From Leptospira paudalimensis (GTDB lineage: Bacteria; Spirochaetota; Leptospiria; Leptospirales; Leptospiraceae): 64,000 nt of DNA. Location of the stretch: assembly GCF_026151345.1 (NCBI RefSeq), contig NZ_JAMQPR010000001.1, positions 2,152,676-2,216,675 on the forward strand, read 5' to 3'. The position numbers were made by a program, and so were the translations under genes. Of the stretch, positions 29,536 through 39,267 are shown one piece after another (the first letter of the stretch is position 1; each line of letters starts with the position of its first letter). The notes beneath the pieces are model-generated. The model was not told the DNA's origin. It ran no database searches and saw nothing but the letters and a program-made list of their open reading frames with translations.

Positions 29536-30092
29536 GCCACTACGAGGGGTTTGTTTCGTTCGTTGATCTCTTGGATCTTCTTCATGACTTCTTGGCGGCG
29601 AGCTTCCAAACCTTGGCTTTGGACTTTTTTCTGTAACTTGACTAGGGCATCAAGTAGTGCTTCTGGTCTTGGTGGACAACCAGGAACATACACATCCACA
29701 GGGAGGATTCGGTCAACACCTTGTAACACACCGTAGGTGTGAAACATACCACCAGAAGAAGCGCAGGCTCCTACAGAAATTACAAATTTTGGTTCTGCCA
29801 ATTGGTCGTATATCTGGCGTAATACGGGAGCCATTTTATAGGTAATGGTTCCGAGAACTAAAATCATGTCGGCTTGGCGAGGAGAAAAAGAAGGACGTTC
29901 GGCACCAAAACGAGCGATGTCATAATCGGCACAGGAAGTACTCATGTATTCAATCCCACAACAAGCAGTCGCAAAAGGATAAGGCCACAAAGAAAAACTT
30001 TGCCCCCACTGTACCACATTGTCGAGAGTGGCAACTTGGAACATGTCACCAAACATCTCACCTGGTTTGGATAGTGTTTCTGTTAATCCCAT
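29532..30092 (-). CDS. nuoB: NADH-quinone oxidoreductase subunit B (N2 cluster)
   Basis: 186 residues from the ATG at 30092 ([11 protein letters not shown]), which has AAGGAG upstream and overlaps nuoA by 10 bp. The four N2 cluster cysteines are in [17 protein letters not shown] and PGCPPRPE. It passes electrons to quinone and would normally take them from NuoI, which is not in the operon. Confidence 0.96.
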   Translation of the reverse strand: MGLTETLSKPGEMFGDMFQVATLDNVVQWGQSFSLWPYPFATACCGIEYMSTSCADYDIARFGAERPSFSPRQADMILVLGTITYKMAPVLRQIYDQLAEPKFVISVGACASSGGMFHTYGVLQGVDRILPVDVYVPGCPPRPEALLDALVKLQKKVQSQGLEARRQEVMKKIQEINERNKPLVVA

Positions 30093-30460
30093 TCCAGTGC
30101 TCCTTTTTTCCAGATATAATATAGACCCACCACAAGGATGAGTAAAAAGAAAAACATTTCGAAAAGAAAAAACGTACCTAAACCTGCTTCTTTGAATCCA
30201 ATGAGATTCACAGCCCAAGGGTATAAAAACACTGCTTCAATATCAAAGAGGATAAAAAGAACCGCTACCAAGTAAAACTTGATATTAAAGAGTCCTCTGG
30301 CATCTCCATAATAGGTGACACCACATTCAAAGGTATCTTGTGGTTTTGATTTTTTCTTTGGGTTTAAAAGAAAGGCAAGTGATAAGATCAGAGCGGAGAA
30401 ACCGACTCCGAGCAAAAGTTGTAAGAGGATTGGTGCAAAACTATCCGGTGCGGATCCCAT
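30083..30460 (-). CDS. nuoA: NADH-quinone oxidoreductase subunit A
   Basis: 125 residues and three helices. The conserved loop [23 protein letters not shown] and the [13 protein letters not shown] helix identify it. I used the ATG at 30460; a GTG at 30478 gives six more residues but has no ribosome site. First gene of the nuo operon. Confidence 0.94.
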   Translation of the reverse strand: MGSAPDSFAPILLQLLLGVGFSALILSLAFLLNPKKKSKPQDTFECGVTYYGDARGLFNIKFYLVAVLFILFDIEAVFLYPWAVNLIGFKEAGLGTFFLFEMFFFLLILVVGLYYIWKKGALEWD

Positions 30461-30491
30461 GTATGAAAATGCTCTCACGAAAGGGGTTAGT

Positions 30492-30497
30492 TGTCAA
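30492..30497 (-). promoter_or_regulatory. Possible -35 box of the nuo operon
   Basis: A perfect TTGACA is the best match in the 115-bp gap between rarA and nuoA. A good -10 box at the right distance is not obvious (GAGCAT at 17 bases), so the promoter call is weak. The gap also holds a 5-bp AT-rich hairpin after rarA that is too weak to call a terminator. Confidence 0.3.
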
Positions 30498-30575
30498 GAT
30501 GAGAAAGAATTTCCCCTTTGTTTTCGTGTATTTTTCGACCTGGGAGGGAAAATCTCTAATTTTTGAGATAAACTC

Positions 30576-31835
30576 TCAATACCGCTCCCCCCACAATCGT
30601 TCCAATTGTTCTTTCAGATTTTTCTCCATCCCTTGGTTGGAAGGAGAATAAAAACTTGGAGGGTTCGGATAAAAGGACTCAGGGAAGTATTGTTCTTTCA
30701 GGAAATGTCCTGGAAAATCATGAGGGTATTTGTAACCTTCTCCCGCTCCTTCGTTACGGTGAGTGGCCGTGGGTGCATTTCGCAAATGGTTTGGGATTTG
30801 AAAGGATTTGTTCCTTGCTTTCACAAAGGCCAATGCCTCATTAATTGCCACATAACTAGCATTAGATTTTGGAGCAGAGGCAAGGAAAGTGGTACATTGC
30901 CCAAGAGGGATCCTTCCCTCTGGCATTCCCACTCGTTCTACCGCCTGCCAAGTGGCAATCGCAAGAGGAAGGGCATGGACACTTGCATTTCCCACATCTT
31001 CACTGGCAAAAATCACAAGCCTTCTGGCAATAAAGAGTGGGTCTTCCCCACCTTCGAGCATCAGCGCCAGATAAAATAAGGCAGCATCTGGATCACTTCC
31101 CCGTAGGGATTTGATAAAGGCAGAAATGATATCATAATGGCTTTCACTATTTTTATCATAGGTGACAAGGGTATCTCCAAGGATGACAGACAATCTTTCT
31201 TCTGTGACCTCTTCCCCTTCCTTTGTGGCACTCAAAATCCTTTCTAAATAACCAAGGAGTTTTCGGGCATCCCCGGCACTCCTTCGAAAGAGTTCCTGTT
31301 TCACCACTTCTGGAATCGTTCGGTTTGTGTTTTGTTTGGAAAGGCATGCGGAAAAAATTTGGTCCTCTTCCTCTTCAGTGAGAGTGGTGAGGCGGTAGAC
31401 TAACATCCTCGAAAGTAAGGCTTTGTTCACGCGAAAACTTGGGTTTTCTGTGGTGGCGGCGATGAGGATGATTTCCCCTTCTTCCACTGCGGATAATAAT
31501 GCATCTTGTTGGGAGGATGAAAATCGGTGGATCTCATCCAAAAAAAGGACAATGGTTCCGAGACGTTTCCCTTCTTCTAAGACTTCTCTCACTTCTTTTA
31601 CACCACTGGTCACACAACTTAAGTATCGTTTTTCCAATTTCCATGATTCAGCAAGCAGGTGAGCAAGTGTGGTTTTTCCAGTCCCAGGAGGACCGTAGAA
31701 TAAAATGGATGTGGGTTTGGTAATGGATCGTAATGCAGAGACTACTTTTGTTTGGCCTACAAATTCGGACCAAGTTTTTGGCCTCACCAAGTGGGCAAGA
31801 GGCACTTGTTTGGAATTAGAAAAAAGGGAATCCAA
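30576..31835 (-). CDS. rarA: Replication-associated recombination protein A (RarA/MgsA)
   Basis: 419 residues, an AAA+ clamp-loader-like ATPase that acts at stalled replication forks. Walker A GPPGTGKTT (48-56), Walker B FLDEIHRF (D100-E101), sensor 1 AATTENPSF, and the tetramerisation C-terminus with RRLVIFASEDVGNA and NAPTATHRNEGAGEGYKYPHD, the family signatures. The stop lies about 115 bp before nuoA. It follows the Cys-rich miniprotein gene by 1 bp. Confidence 0.95.
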   Translation of the reverse strand: MDSLFSNSKQVPLAHLVRPKTWSEFVGQTKVVSALRSITKPTSILFYGPPGTGKTTLAHLLAESWKLEKRYLSCVTSGVKEVREVLEEGKRLGTIVLFLDEIHRFSSSQQDALLSAVEEGEIILIAATTENPSFRVNKALLSRMLVYRLTTLTEEEEDQIFSACLSKQNTNRTIPEVVKQELFRRSAGDARKLLGYLERILSATKEGEEVTEERLSVILGDTLVTYDKNSESHYDIISAFIKSLRGSDPDAALFYLALMLEGGEDPLFIARRLVIFASEDVGNASVHALPLAIATWQAVERVGMPEGRIPLGQCTTFLASAPKSNASYVAINEALAFVKARNKSFQIPNHLRNAPTATHRNEGAGEGYKYPHDFPGHFLKEQYFPESFYPNPPSFYSPSNQGMEKNLKEQLERLWGERY

Positions 31836-31836
31836 T

Positions 31837-32058
31837 TTAGTTTAAATCCAATTCCTTTTTCACTGCCATATAACAGTTGTAAATGGTTTCATTACACACA
31901 TTACAACCGGAATGGCAACAGATCAGTGCTCGCTCAGAAACCTTTCCATCGATTAGGTTTTTAACAAAAGCAGCAGTCCGATCTGGCAAAAAGAAAAACC
32001 TGACTTTTTCTAAAATCACTTCGTCGACTGACTTAGGAAATAGTCGTTCTTCGGTCAT
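31837..32058 (-). CDS. Cys-rich miniprotein, unknown
   Basis: 73 residues. An excellent ribosome site (GGGAGG) precedes the ATG at 32058, so it is probably real. The C-terminal third reads ICCHSGCNVCNETIYNC, five Cys and one His in 17 residues, a pattern able to hold a zinc ion or Fe-S cluster. The N-terminal part is a plain basic helix. No known family. It sits 1 bp from the DedA-type gene upstream and 1 bp from rarA downstream. Confidence 0.72.
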   Translation of the reverse strand: MTEERLFPKSVDEVILEKVRFFFLPDRTAAFVKNLIDGKVSERALICCHSGCNVCNETIYNCYMAVKKELDLN

Positions 32059-32059
32059 T

Positions 32060-32644
32060 TTAGCCTCCCGTAATCCAGCCGATATACATCGCATAAAAAT
32101 AAACAGAGATACGAACAAACCGAAAAAGGGACCCCAAAAAAAACAAACGGTAAGGCATCTTAAACGTGCCTACGGTATATGCCATCCAAGAATACGGAAT
32201 AGGAGTGAGGGCACTTAGAACCACTGCACCAAATCCAAATTTTCGAATGTAAGGGAGAAGTTTGTCTTCATAGTGTAAAACCATCTGGCGACCCAAATGG
32301 AACCTGGGGATGAGATAAAGCCCAATGTAATAGGCAATGGTTCCACCAATGATACTCCCGACTGACATCGATAAGATGGTCTTTAGTGGGTCCATCTCAC
32401 CTGTAATGGCTAACATCAAAAAAGCATCGGGAGGCACAAAAGCAGGAAGGCTATCCGAGAGGATCATCCCAAAAAATAAACCGACAAAACCAAAAATGCG
32501 GACAAAATGTTCGCTAAACCCAAGTAGTTCCTTTCGAAAAAAATACGCAAGGCCAAACACAATGGCAAGAACGATTACAATGGAGAGGATAGTTTGCAAA
32601 AATAAGGTTCTTAAATTGATGGATGTATCTTGTTCTTTTGTCAT
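32060..32644 (-). CDS. DedA/VTT-domain membrane protein
   Basis: 194 residues, about five to six hydrophobic segments. The VTT (SNARE-associated Golgi) pattern is seen: GLFFGMILSDSLPAFVPPD...ML, then G..GGTIAYYIG, then LSALTPIPYSWMAYTVGTFKMPYRLFFLGSLFRFVR. The second half matches the YqaA/TVP38 pattern in which Pro and Arg residues line a re-entrant site. Bacterial members act in membrane lipid or undecaprenyl phosphate handling. Specific role unknown. Confidence 0.82.
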   Translation of the reverse strand: MTKEQDTSINLRTLFLQTILSIVIVLAIVFGLAYFFRKELLGFSEHFVRIFGFVGLFFGMILSDSLPAFVPPDAFLMLAITGEMDPLKTILSMSVGSIIGGTIAYYIGLYLIPRFHLGRQMVLHYEDKLLPYIRKFGFGAVVLSALTPIPYSWMAYTVGTFKMPYRLFFLGSLFRFVRISVYFYAMYIGWITGG

Positions 32645-32647
32645 TGG

Positions 32648-33214
32648 TTATGCCTTGGTTTCTTTTAAGAGAAGGTTGCGATTCGTTCGGATCCAATCTT
32701 CGATTTTGGAAACAGAGTCATTGATGAGTGTCTGCAACTGCGTTTTTTCTTCTGCATTGAAGTTTTGCAGAACAAAGTCAGCCACTTCCATCCCCCCTTT
32801 TTCGGGTTTGCCCACACCAAACCTTAGGCGATGGAAATCTTGGGATCCAAGTTTTGCCACGATGTCTTTTAGACCATTATGGCCAGCAGTTCCCCCACCG
32901 ATTTTGTTTTTGATTTTTCCAAATGGCAAATCGACTTCGTCTTGGACTACAAGGATTTGTGAGGGAGGGATTTTGTACAAATTGGCAAGAGTTTGTGTTG
33001 CTTTTCCAGAAAGGTTCATAAACTCCAAGGGTTTCAATAAATGGATTTTATCCCCTTCCCAGGTATGAGTGGTTTCTGCATATTTTTTGGCGTCCTTAAA
33101 GGAGACACCAAATTCAGAAGCCAAAGCATCTACGATCATAAACCCAATATTATGGCGGGTGTTTTTGTATTTATCACCAGGATTTCCAAGACCAACAATT
33201 AAAAAGTGAATCAT
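32648..33214 (-). CDS. pth: Peptidyl-tRNA hydrolase
   Basis: 188 residues, usual length. GLGNPG (8-13) with N11, catalytic H21 in TRHNIGF, D92 in VVQDEVDLPFG and the GGTAGHNGLKDI loop are complete. It frees tRNA from peptidyl-tRNA that drops off ribosomes. Its start overlaps the cimA stop by 4 bp. Confidence 0.96.
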   Translation of the reverse strand: MIHFLIVGLGNPGDKYKNTRHNIGFMIVDALASEFGVSFKDAKKYAETTHTWEGDKIHLLKPLEFMNLSGKATQTLANLYKIPPSQILVVQDEVDLPFGKIKNKIGGGTAGHNGLKDIVAKLGSQDFHRLRFGVGKPEKGGMEVADFVLQNFNAEEKTQLQTLINDSVSKIEDWIRTNRNLLLKETKA

Positions 33215-34746
33215 AAACTCCCAAGGATAATATGTAACATTCGTTCGGTGGCTTTTACTGCAGCAACTTGTTGGTCCGAATCAATACCAATGGTGCGGAT
33301 CGGGTGATTGTCTCCCTCTTTTTTCCAAGTGATGACGGTTTCCACGAGAGCATTGGTATTCCCACCTGGTGGAATCCTCACTTCATAATCAAAGAGTTTT
33401 GGGATTTGAATCCCTAAGGTTTTTAAAATGGTTCCGAGGGCATTCATAAAGGCATCGTAACCACCATCACCTTCCCCTTTTCCTTCATAGAGTTTTCCTT
33501 GGTACTTCACTTTCACTTCAGCCTTTGGTTTAACACCAATGCCACTTGTGACTGTGCATGTTTCGATCCGAAAACTAGATTCTAAGTTTTCCCCGGTGAT
33601 ATCAGAGATGATGTAAGGTAAATCCTCTTTGGTGACAGTTTTATTTTGGTCTCCAAGTTCAATCACTCTTGCAAGAACCTTCTTTTCGATCTCAGGAGAA
33701 AGCACCATACCCAATTGTTTTAAGTTTTCAGTGATACTTGCTTTGCCCGCTAACTTACCGAGTGCATACAAGCGGCTTCTACCAAAACGTTCCGGAAGGA
33801 TGGGGTTTGCATATAAATTCCCCTTTTTGTCTCCATCGGCATGGACACCTGCCGTTTGTGTGAAAACATCTTCTCCCACAATGGGCCTGTTATCTGAGAT
33901 TCGTTTTCCTGAGAATACTTCCACAAGTCTCGAAGCACTTGTGATTTCTTTTTCGACAACAGAGGTTCTAAATTTTGTTTTGTCATGGAGTGCTGTTACT
34001 ACAGCTTCTAATGGAGAATTCCCTGCTCGTTCCCCAAGACCGTTCACCGCGACATGAAGACCTCGCACTCCTGCCTTCACTGCTTCCAGACAATTTGCAA
34101 CTGCTAGGTCATAATCATTATGCCCATGAAACTCAAACCATAAATTGGGAAATAAACTGACAAGGTCTGTCACAGCCGTTCTCACTTCTTCTGGTGACAA
34201 AACACCTAATGTATCAGCCAAATAAAAACGTTTGATCGGAAACTTTGAAACAGTTTGTAAATACTGAATGACATAGTCTCTGGAATGTAAATATCCATTG
34301 GACCAGTCTTCTAAATAAACATTGACTGTGATCCCTGCTGCACTCGCAAAATCCACTGTTTGTTTGATATCGGAAAAATGTTCTTCGGGAGTTTTTCGAA
34401 GTTGGTTTGTTAGGTGGTTTAGTGACCCTTTTGTCAAAAGGTTTAAAACTTTCACTCCAGTGCCTTTCATCCACTCCACAGTTTTGTCAGAGTCAACAAA
34501 TCCTAAAATTTCGATCCTATCTTGAAGTCCTTCCCCTTTTGCCCATTCGATGATTTTTTGGACAGCTTCAAATTCACCAGGGGAAACTCTGGCACTTGCA
34601 ATTTCCACACGGTCTGTTTTTAGATCCTTTAAAAGGTGTTTGGTGATATTTAGCTTTTGTTGCCAAGAGAAAGAAACACCATTGGTTTGTTCCCCATCCC
34701 GTAAAGTTACGTCTAAAATTTCTATTTTGGAATTTAGTTCTGTCAT
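33211..34746 (-). CDS. cimA: (R)-citramalate synthase
   Basis: 511 residues. It condenses pyruvate and acetyl-CoA to citramalate, the first step of the threonine-independent isoleucine pathway used by Leptospira. Features are the DRE-TIM barrel LDVTLRDGEQT (R16, D17), metal ligands in EFHGHNDYDLA, NGLGERAGN, the GEDVFTQTAGVHADGDKKGN segment and the C-terminal LeuA regulatory domain with GEGDGGYDAFMNAL. It reads as a close relative of the L. interrogans enzyme (I recall GEDVFTQTAGVHADGDKKGN and IPPGG.T.ALVET as shared), so I call CimA rather than LeuA. Overlaps smr by 4 bp. Confidence 0.93.
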   Translation of the reverse strand: MTELNSKIEILDVTLRDGEQTNGVSFSWQQKLNITKHLLKDLKTDRVEIASARVSPGEFEAVQKIIEWAKGEGLQDRIEILGFVDSDKTVEWMKGTGVKVLNLLTKGSLNHLTNQLRKTPEEHFSDIKQTVDFASAAGITVNVYLEDWSNGYLHSRDYVIQYLQTVSKFPIKRFYLADTLGVLSPEEVRTAVTDLVSLFPNLWFEFHGHNDYDLAVANCLEAVKAGVRGLHVAVNGLGERAGNSPLEAVVTALHDKTKFRTSVVEKEITSASRLVEVFSGKRISDNRPIVGEDVFTQTAGVHADGDKKGNLYANPILPERFGRSRLYALGKLAGKASITENLKQLGMVLSPEIEKKVLARVIELGDQNKTVTKEDLPYIISDITGENLESSFRIETCTVTSGIGVKPKAEVKVKYQGKLYEGKGEGDGGYDAFMNALGTILKTLGIQIPKLFDYEVRIPPGGNTNALVETVITWKKEGDNHPIRTIGIDSDQQVAAVKATERMLHIILGSL

Positions 34747-35018
34747 GCTTTCAATCGATTGATGTATTCTTTGGAAGGCGCTAGGATTTCCACAAGGGTA
34801 CTTCCGGGGTTCTGTCGAAACATTGGGTCGGATTCCACTAATTTCAAAAACCCTGAGGAGGTCACGTAGTCAATCGCCATTCGGCGTAATACCCCTTCCC
34901 CAATCCCATGTAGGATTTCCACATAGGTTTCCCCGTCCATAAAGGCTTCATGGAGTTCTCTCTCGAGTTTGGTCCGAGCTTCTTCGAATCGGAGTTTGCG
35001 GATGTAAATGGTACGCAC
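34743..35018 (-). CDS. Smr-domain protein (MutS2 C-terminal type)
   Basis: 91 residues, a stand-alone Smr domain. It holds LRFEEARTKLERELHEAF and the conserved LHGIGEGVLRR loop (36-46), where MutS2 has HGxGxGxLR. Smr domains act as nucleases on branched or RNA substrates. The start is GTG at 35018, with GGAC 5 bases upstream that lies in a hairpin (35021-35042). The end overlaps cimA by 4 bp. Confidence 0.82.
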   Translation of the reverse strand: MRTIYIRKLRFEEARTKLERELHEAFMDGETYVEILHGIGEGVLRRMAIDYVTSSGFLKLVESDPMFRQNPGSTLVEILAPSKEYINRLKA

Positions 35019-35020
35019 CG

Positions 35021-35042
35021 TAAGTCCAAAAAAATGGACTTA
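35021..35042 (-). repeat. Perfect 8-bp inverted repeat between receiver gene and smr
   Basis: TAAGTCCA and TGGACTTA flank six identical bases. On the minus strand the stem begins at the TAA stop of the receiver gene and its 3' arm contains the GGAC that serves as ribosome site of the Smr gene. No T run follows, so it is unlikely to be a plain terminator. Confidence 0.75.
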
Positions 35043-35456
35043 GGTCAAATTGCAACAGAAACGAACTGCATCCAAAAGTTCCTTGGTATTCCAAGGTTTG
35101 GAAAAAATTGCATAGGTTTTGGCTTCTTCTTTCACACGGTTGATCGCATCCCGATCTGCATGCCCAGAAATGAGGATGGATTTGATATGAGGGTATTTTT
35201 GGTGGACTTTGATGAGAAATTCGTCTCCACGCATCCCAGGCATGAGCCAGTCGGACAAAATGAGAATCACTTCCACACCTGATTGGCAAAGGTCATCGAT
35301 CACTTCCATCGCTTCCTCTGGGTTTTGTGCGGTTTCATATGTGTAACTGCCACCAATCTCCCTTTTCAGTTCTTGTACGAGAGAAAGAAGGAGGATTGGT
35401 TCATCATCAACACATAGAATGGCATTTTTCTCGTTTTTGATCTGCGATAAATTCAA
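35040..35456 (-). CDS. Stand-alone response regulator receiver protein
   Basis: 138 residues, receiver domain only, no DNA-binding output. Acid pocket D17-D18, phosphoacceptor D69 ([12 protein letters not shown]), Thr/Ser position S98 (LISGHAD) and K120 (FSKPW) are present. It overlaps the sensor kinase gene by 4 bp and is presumably its phosphorylation partner; being CheY-like, it must act by protein contact or as a relay. A hairpin follows the stop codon. Confidence 0.9.
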   Translation of the reverse strand: MNLSQIKNEKNAILCVDDEPILLLSLVQELKREIGGSYTYETAQNPEEAMEVIDDLCQSGVEVILILSDWLMPGMRGDEFLIKVHQKYPHIKSILISGHADRDAINRVKEEAKTYAIFSKPWNTKELLDAVRFCCNLT

Positions 35457-38176
35457 ACTCTTTCCCCTTCCATTACTTTTGGTATATACACCCTGAATTC
35501 CGTTCCAGTAGCGTCTGAAATAAAATCAATTTTTCCATTCATTTTTTCCACGATTTGTTTACAAATGTCAAGCCCAAGCCCAATCCCTTCTCCATGTTTT
35601 TTTGTCGTAAAGAAGGGCAAAAAAACTTTGTCTTGGATTTCGGGATCAATTCCTTTTCCATTATCCTTAATGGATGTTAGAATAAAGTCTGATTCGGTTG
35701 TGACTGAAATTCTTATTTTACCCTTATAATCCATTGCTTGTAAAGCATTATTGATTAAATTGATCCAAACTTGGTTGAGTTTATCGCGATCCGCCAAACA
35801 AGAATCAGATGTGAAATAGTTCTTAATGATTTCCACATCTTTTTTAATTTTTGCCTGGTATAAAGTTAAAATTGAATCCAATTCTGAAGGAATATTCACC
35901 TGTTGTGAGTTAGAGTCGGCAACAGATTGGTCAGTATACAAATAATGTTTGAGTGCGTTCACTACATGTGAGGCTTTTTCCGTAGCAGATTGAACCACAT
36001 ATACCAATCGGTACAAACTACCCAAAGTTACAACGTTTTGCAAAAGATGGCTAGCTCCTGGTTTTTCTATAATCGAAAAGATTTGAGAATCCCAATTTGT
36101 GACTCCAATCGATGTTAGATGGTCGAGTATATCATCTGGATTGGAAATATTCTTTTCCTTGAGTTGTGCCATCCTTTCCTTTTTTTCCGCACGACTCATA
36201 AGACCTGAACTTCTATCTCCAAAATTAACACTTAACAAAAGTAATGTTTGAAAATCTTCCAATTCCTCGTGGTTAAGGGTTTCTAAAAATTTTGGAAGGA
36301 GAAGGATATCTTTTTTTAAAATTTCTGACATGGCACGCACACTTGAGGAAATGGCACCGAGTGGTGTATTCAATTCATGAGTGATTCCAGCAGCAAATTG
36401 CCCAAGTGCCGCTAATTTTTCACTAAGTAACAACTGGTTTTGTGCATTATGAAGATCGAGTAAAATTCGTTCTTTGGTAGCAATGGTTTCCAGTAAATTC
36501 TTGTTACTTTCCATCAGTGCTACCGTTCGGTCATTGACGATTTTTTCCAAATTACTATTGGTTTCCATCACCATCCGTTGGCTTGCACTCACTCGTTCAA
36601 AACTGGATTTTAATTCCTTCGACATAAAACGAAAGGCATCGGAAAGTCCTCGGAGTTCTGCGATCATACTCTCACCCACAGGAAAATCCCAATCTCCCTT
36701 TGCCAGTGATTTGGAAGCGGAAGAAAATCGTAAGATTGGTCTTGTGACAAGTTCCGCTAATACAACAGCGAGGATAAGACTTAAAAGAATGGCCCAAGCA
36801 AATACCATAGCCGACTCACTATTCCCTGTATACACTCCACTCAAATAAAAGGAATATGGGAACAGCGTAACTAAGTAGATGGTATTTTTTTCTTTGGGGA
36901 TCTCGAATCTCGAAACATTGGCATTCCAATTTTCTCTCGAGAGTGGTTTTTTTGTCACAACAGAAAAACTCAAATGAGTTTCTGGGTAATGAAGGTCACT
37001 TGCTTGTTTTTTTAATTCGACACGTAAGGTTTCTAGAAGTCGTGATGATTTTGGTTCGTTCGACAAACCAGAAATGAGCGTTAGGTGAGAATCTAACAAA
37101 TACACCTTACCTTGGGTATTTACCACGGAAGCATCTAATAATTGTTGGAGTAGAATGGGATTCGAGTTTATGGAGCCAGTAGCTGATTCCAATTCCGATA
37201 ATTGCAATTGGATATTTTTTGACCATTGTTTGTGTAAAATTTCAACCATATGGTAAGCAGATTCTTCTGCATTTTTTAAAGTCACATACGATGTAATCCC
37301 AACTAAAAACAAAACCAAACAAACAAATGGTGCAACGATGAATAATTGCAAGGATATCCCTGTTCTCTCTTCCGCATATTGTTCGTTTGAAGTCCCAAGA
37401 TTCGATGCGGAAACCCAAACCATTCTTGGTTCTGTGATACTAACTTCCTTTACTTGGAAAGGAATTTCAGCCCAAAAGTATCCAATTTTTTTAACAATCG
37501 GATACAACAAAAATGTGATCAGTGGTGCAAGGATCCAAGTAATTCCAGTTGTGAAGATGAGAGCAGAACTAATTGTATGATAGGAAATTTCAGATCCAAA
37601 TTGTTTGGAACATAAAAACCCCCATAAAAATGGTTCGAGTAATAAAAATAAAAATACAAATATAAAATAATAAATCCAGATTCTCACCTTACTGAAATTT
37701 GGTGATTTTCCAATCATTTGGTAGGAGAGCCAAAACAAGGATGGATTAATGAAATAACCAGGTAACCAGTCCCATAAAAAATCAGGAGGAACCCCTTCTA
37801 TCAAATCAGAAAGACCATAGGCAAATGGCACTGCGAGTAAGGCAGGATAGCCAAAAAAATTAAGGCATAAAAAGACTGATAAATCCTTAAGACTTTCTAA
37901 GGTCTGTGCTCCAGGGATCAGGACAATGGAACTACCTAAATAACCTGTAGCAAAAATTGAGACAAAGGTAATGAGAAAAAAATAGAAACTTTTGAGATTC
38001 CATGTCCATACTTCCCTGGAGATTCGGAATTGTTTTCCATTCCGAAACGTAAAACCAGTATAAGCAAAAACAGCAATGAGAGCGCCGAGTAAAAACGAAA
38101 ATCGACCCCAAACTTCTAAGATTGGCAGTGGAATTTTGGAAATGATGAACTCTAACCAAACGATGATCTCTGCCAT
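35453..38176 (-). CDS. Membrane sensor histidine kinase
   Basis: 907 residues from the ATG at 38176; a TTG two codons before is possible. An N-terminal polytopic region (about 8 helices up to residue 230) is of a sensor type I do not recognise. It is followed by a helix near 290-310, a periplasmic region, a helix near 455-480, a HAMP domain, a coiled coil (530-590), a HisKA domain with H600 ([12 protein letters not shown]) and a HATPase domain ([20 protein letters not shown], 780-890). An extra stretch of about 130 residues between HisKA and HATPase resembles a Leptospira-type insert. Stimulus unknown. Overlaps its receiver gene by 4 bp. Confidence 0.9.
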   Translation of the reverse strand: MAEIIVWLEFIISKIPLPILEVWGRFSFLLGALIAVFAYTGFTFRNGKQFRISREVWTWNLKSFYFFLITFVSIFATGYLGSSIVLIPGAQTLESLKDLSVFLCLNFFGYPALLAVPFAYGLSDLIEGVPPDFLWDWLPGYFINPSLFWLSYQMIGKSPNFSKVRIWIYYFIFVFLFLLLEPFLWGFLCSKQFGSEISYHTISSALIFTTGITWILAPLITFLLYPIVKKIGYFWAEIPFQVKEVSITEPRMVWVSASNLGTSNEQYAEERTGISLQLFIVAPFVCLVLFLVGITSYVTLKNAEESAYHMVEILHKQWSKNIQLQLSELESATGSINSNPILLQQLLDASVVNTQGKVYLLDSHLTLISGLSNEPKSSRLLETLRVELKKQASDLHYPETHLSFSVVTKKPLSRENWNANVSRFEIPKEKNTIYLVTLFPYSFYLSGVYTGNSESAMVFAWAILLSLILAVVLAELVTRPILRFSSASKSLAKGDWDFPVGESMIAELRGLSDAFRFMSKELKSSFERVSASQRMVMETNSNLEKIVNDRTVALMESNKNLLETIATKERILLDLHNAQNQLLLSEKLAALGQFAAGITHELNTPLGAISSSVRAMSEILKKDILLLPKFLETLNHEELEDFQTLLLLSVNFGDRSSGLMSRAEKKERMAQLKEKNISNPDDILDHLTSIGVTNWDSQIFSIIEKPGASHLLQNVVTLGSLYRLVYVVQSATEKASHVVNALKHYLYTDQSVADSNSQQVNIPSELDSILTLYQAKIKKDVEIIKNYFTSDSCLADRDKLNQVWINLINNALQAMDYKGKIRISVTTESDFILTSIKDNGKGIDPEIQDKVFLPFFTTKKHGEGIGLGLDICKQIVEKMNGKIDFISDATGTEFRVYIPKVMEGERV

Positions 38177-38205
38177 GACCAAAAAATCGTAGGAGATATT
38201 TTAGA

Positions 38206-39267
38206 TTAGTAAAGCAAAATCTTTTTTACTTTCTTTGCCAGTGAGGAAGGGAACTCGGTTTCAAGTGAATCCAGTTTAACCCATTTAAAATCGATATCTA
38301 ATGTTTTTAAAAAAGATTCCAATTCCTTTGTCTGATTTAATTTCAAATGGGGAACAGAATATTCTAATTTATGATGTGTGATAGTATGTTTAATGGTTCC
38401 TAAGTTTTGGCTTTGCCCTTTCAGAGATCCTAAAAAGTGAAAAAAATCGGAAGGTTTGTATTCATTGTTAGGTAGTTCACCTAAAAAGCCATAGGGAAGA
38501 TGGAACATACCTTTCAAAAATCGATTTTTTGGTTCCTTGATGAGGAGGTAAACATCATCCTTTTGGACAATCCATATTTCACCTTGCAAAACAATTTGCT
38601 TTTGGTATTTCTCCCGAATGGGAATTTCTTTTGTTTTCCCATGGATTCTAGCAAAACATCCTTCCATGAGTGGGCAGACCAAACATTTAGGAGATTCGGG
38701 TAAGCAGATGGTTGCCCCAAGTTCCATCATGGCTTGGTTATGGTCGCCTGGAAATTCTAAGTTTAAAAATTCATTTGCCTTCTCTTGGAGCTCTAAATCT
38801 GCCTTTGGACCGAGAATATTTTTCGTATAACCAACGTAACGCGAAAGTACACGTTTTACATTTCCATCAAGTACTGCATACGGTAAATCATAGGCAATGG
38901 ATAAAACAGCTCGTGCTGTATAATTTCCAATTCCAGGTAATTTTAAAACTAACTCTAAGTCTTTTGGAAAGGAACCATTGTATAAACTGACAAGTTGGAT
39001 GGCTGCTTTTCGGATGTTCCGAGCACGGCTATAATACCCAAGCCCCTTCCAATGGGCGAGGACTTCTTCTTCACTTGCCTTAGCTAACTCTTCAGGGTTT
39101 GGAAAACGATTGAGGAAATTTTCAAACAAAGGTAACATCGCAGCAACTCGAGTTTGCTGCAACATCACCTCAGAGATCCAAATGGGATATGCTTGTTTCT
39201 TTTTACGAAATGGTAGATCACGTTTGTGTAATAAATACCAATCGTGAAGTTTTTTCTGTGGGCTCAA
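38206..39267 (-). CDS. mutY: A/G-specific adenine glycosylase
   Basis: 353 residues. It removes adenine mispaired with 8-oxoguanine. Catalytic E33 (SEVMLQQTR) and D134 (LDGNVKRVL), the helix-hairpin-helix LPGIGNYTA and the [4Fe-4S] cysteines C188-x6-C195-x2-C198-x5-C204 are complete. A C-terminal NUDIX-like domain (about 220-350) reads the opposite base. The start is a TTG overlapping the upstream stop (TTGA). Confidence 0.95.
   Translation of the reverse strand: MSPQKKLHDWYLLHKRDLPFRKKKQAYPIWISEVMLQQTRVAAMLPLFENFLNRFPNPEELAKASEEEVLAHWKGLGYYSRARNIRKAAIQLVSLYNGSFPKDLELVLKLPGIGNYTARAVLSIAYDLPYAVLDGNVKRVLSRYVGYTKNILGPKADLELQEKANEFLNLEFPGDHNQAMMELGATICLPESPKCLVCPLMEGCFARIHGKTKEIPIREKYQKQIVLQGEIWIVQKDDVYLLIKEPKNRFLKGMFHLPYGFLGELPNNEYKPSDFFHFLGSLKGQSQNLGTIKHTITHHKLEYSVPHLKLNQTKELESFLKTLDIDFKWVKLDSLETEFPSSLAKKVKKILLY

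Noticed and set aside
30545..30575. ATCTC-N8-GAGAT hairpin with T run after rarA
   Set aside because: Five-base AU-rich stem; not convincing as a terminator.
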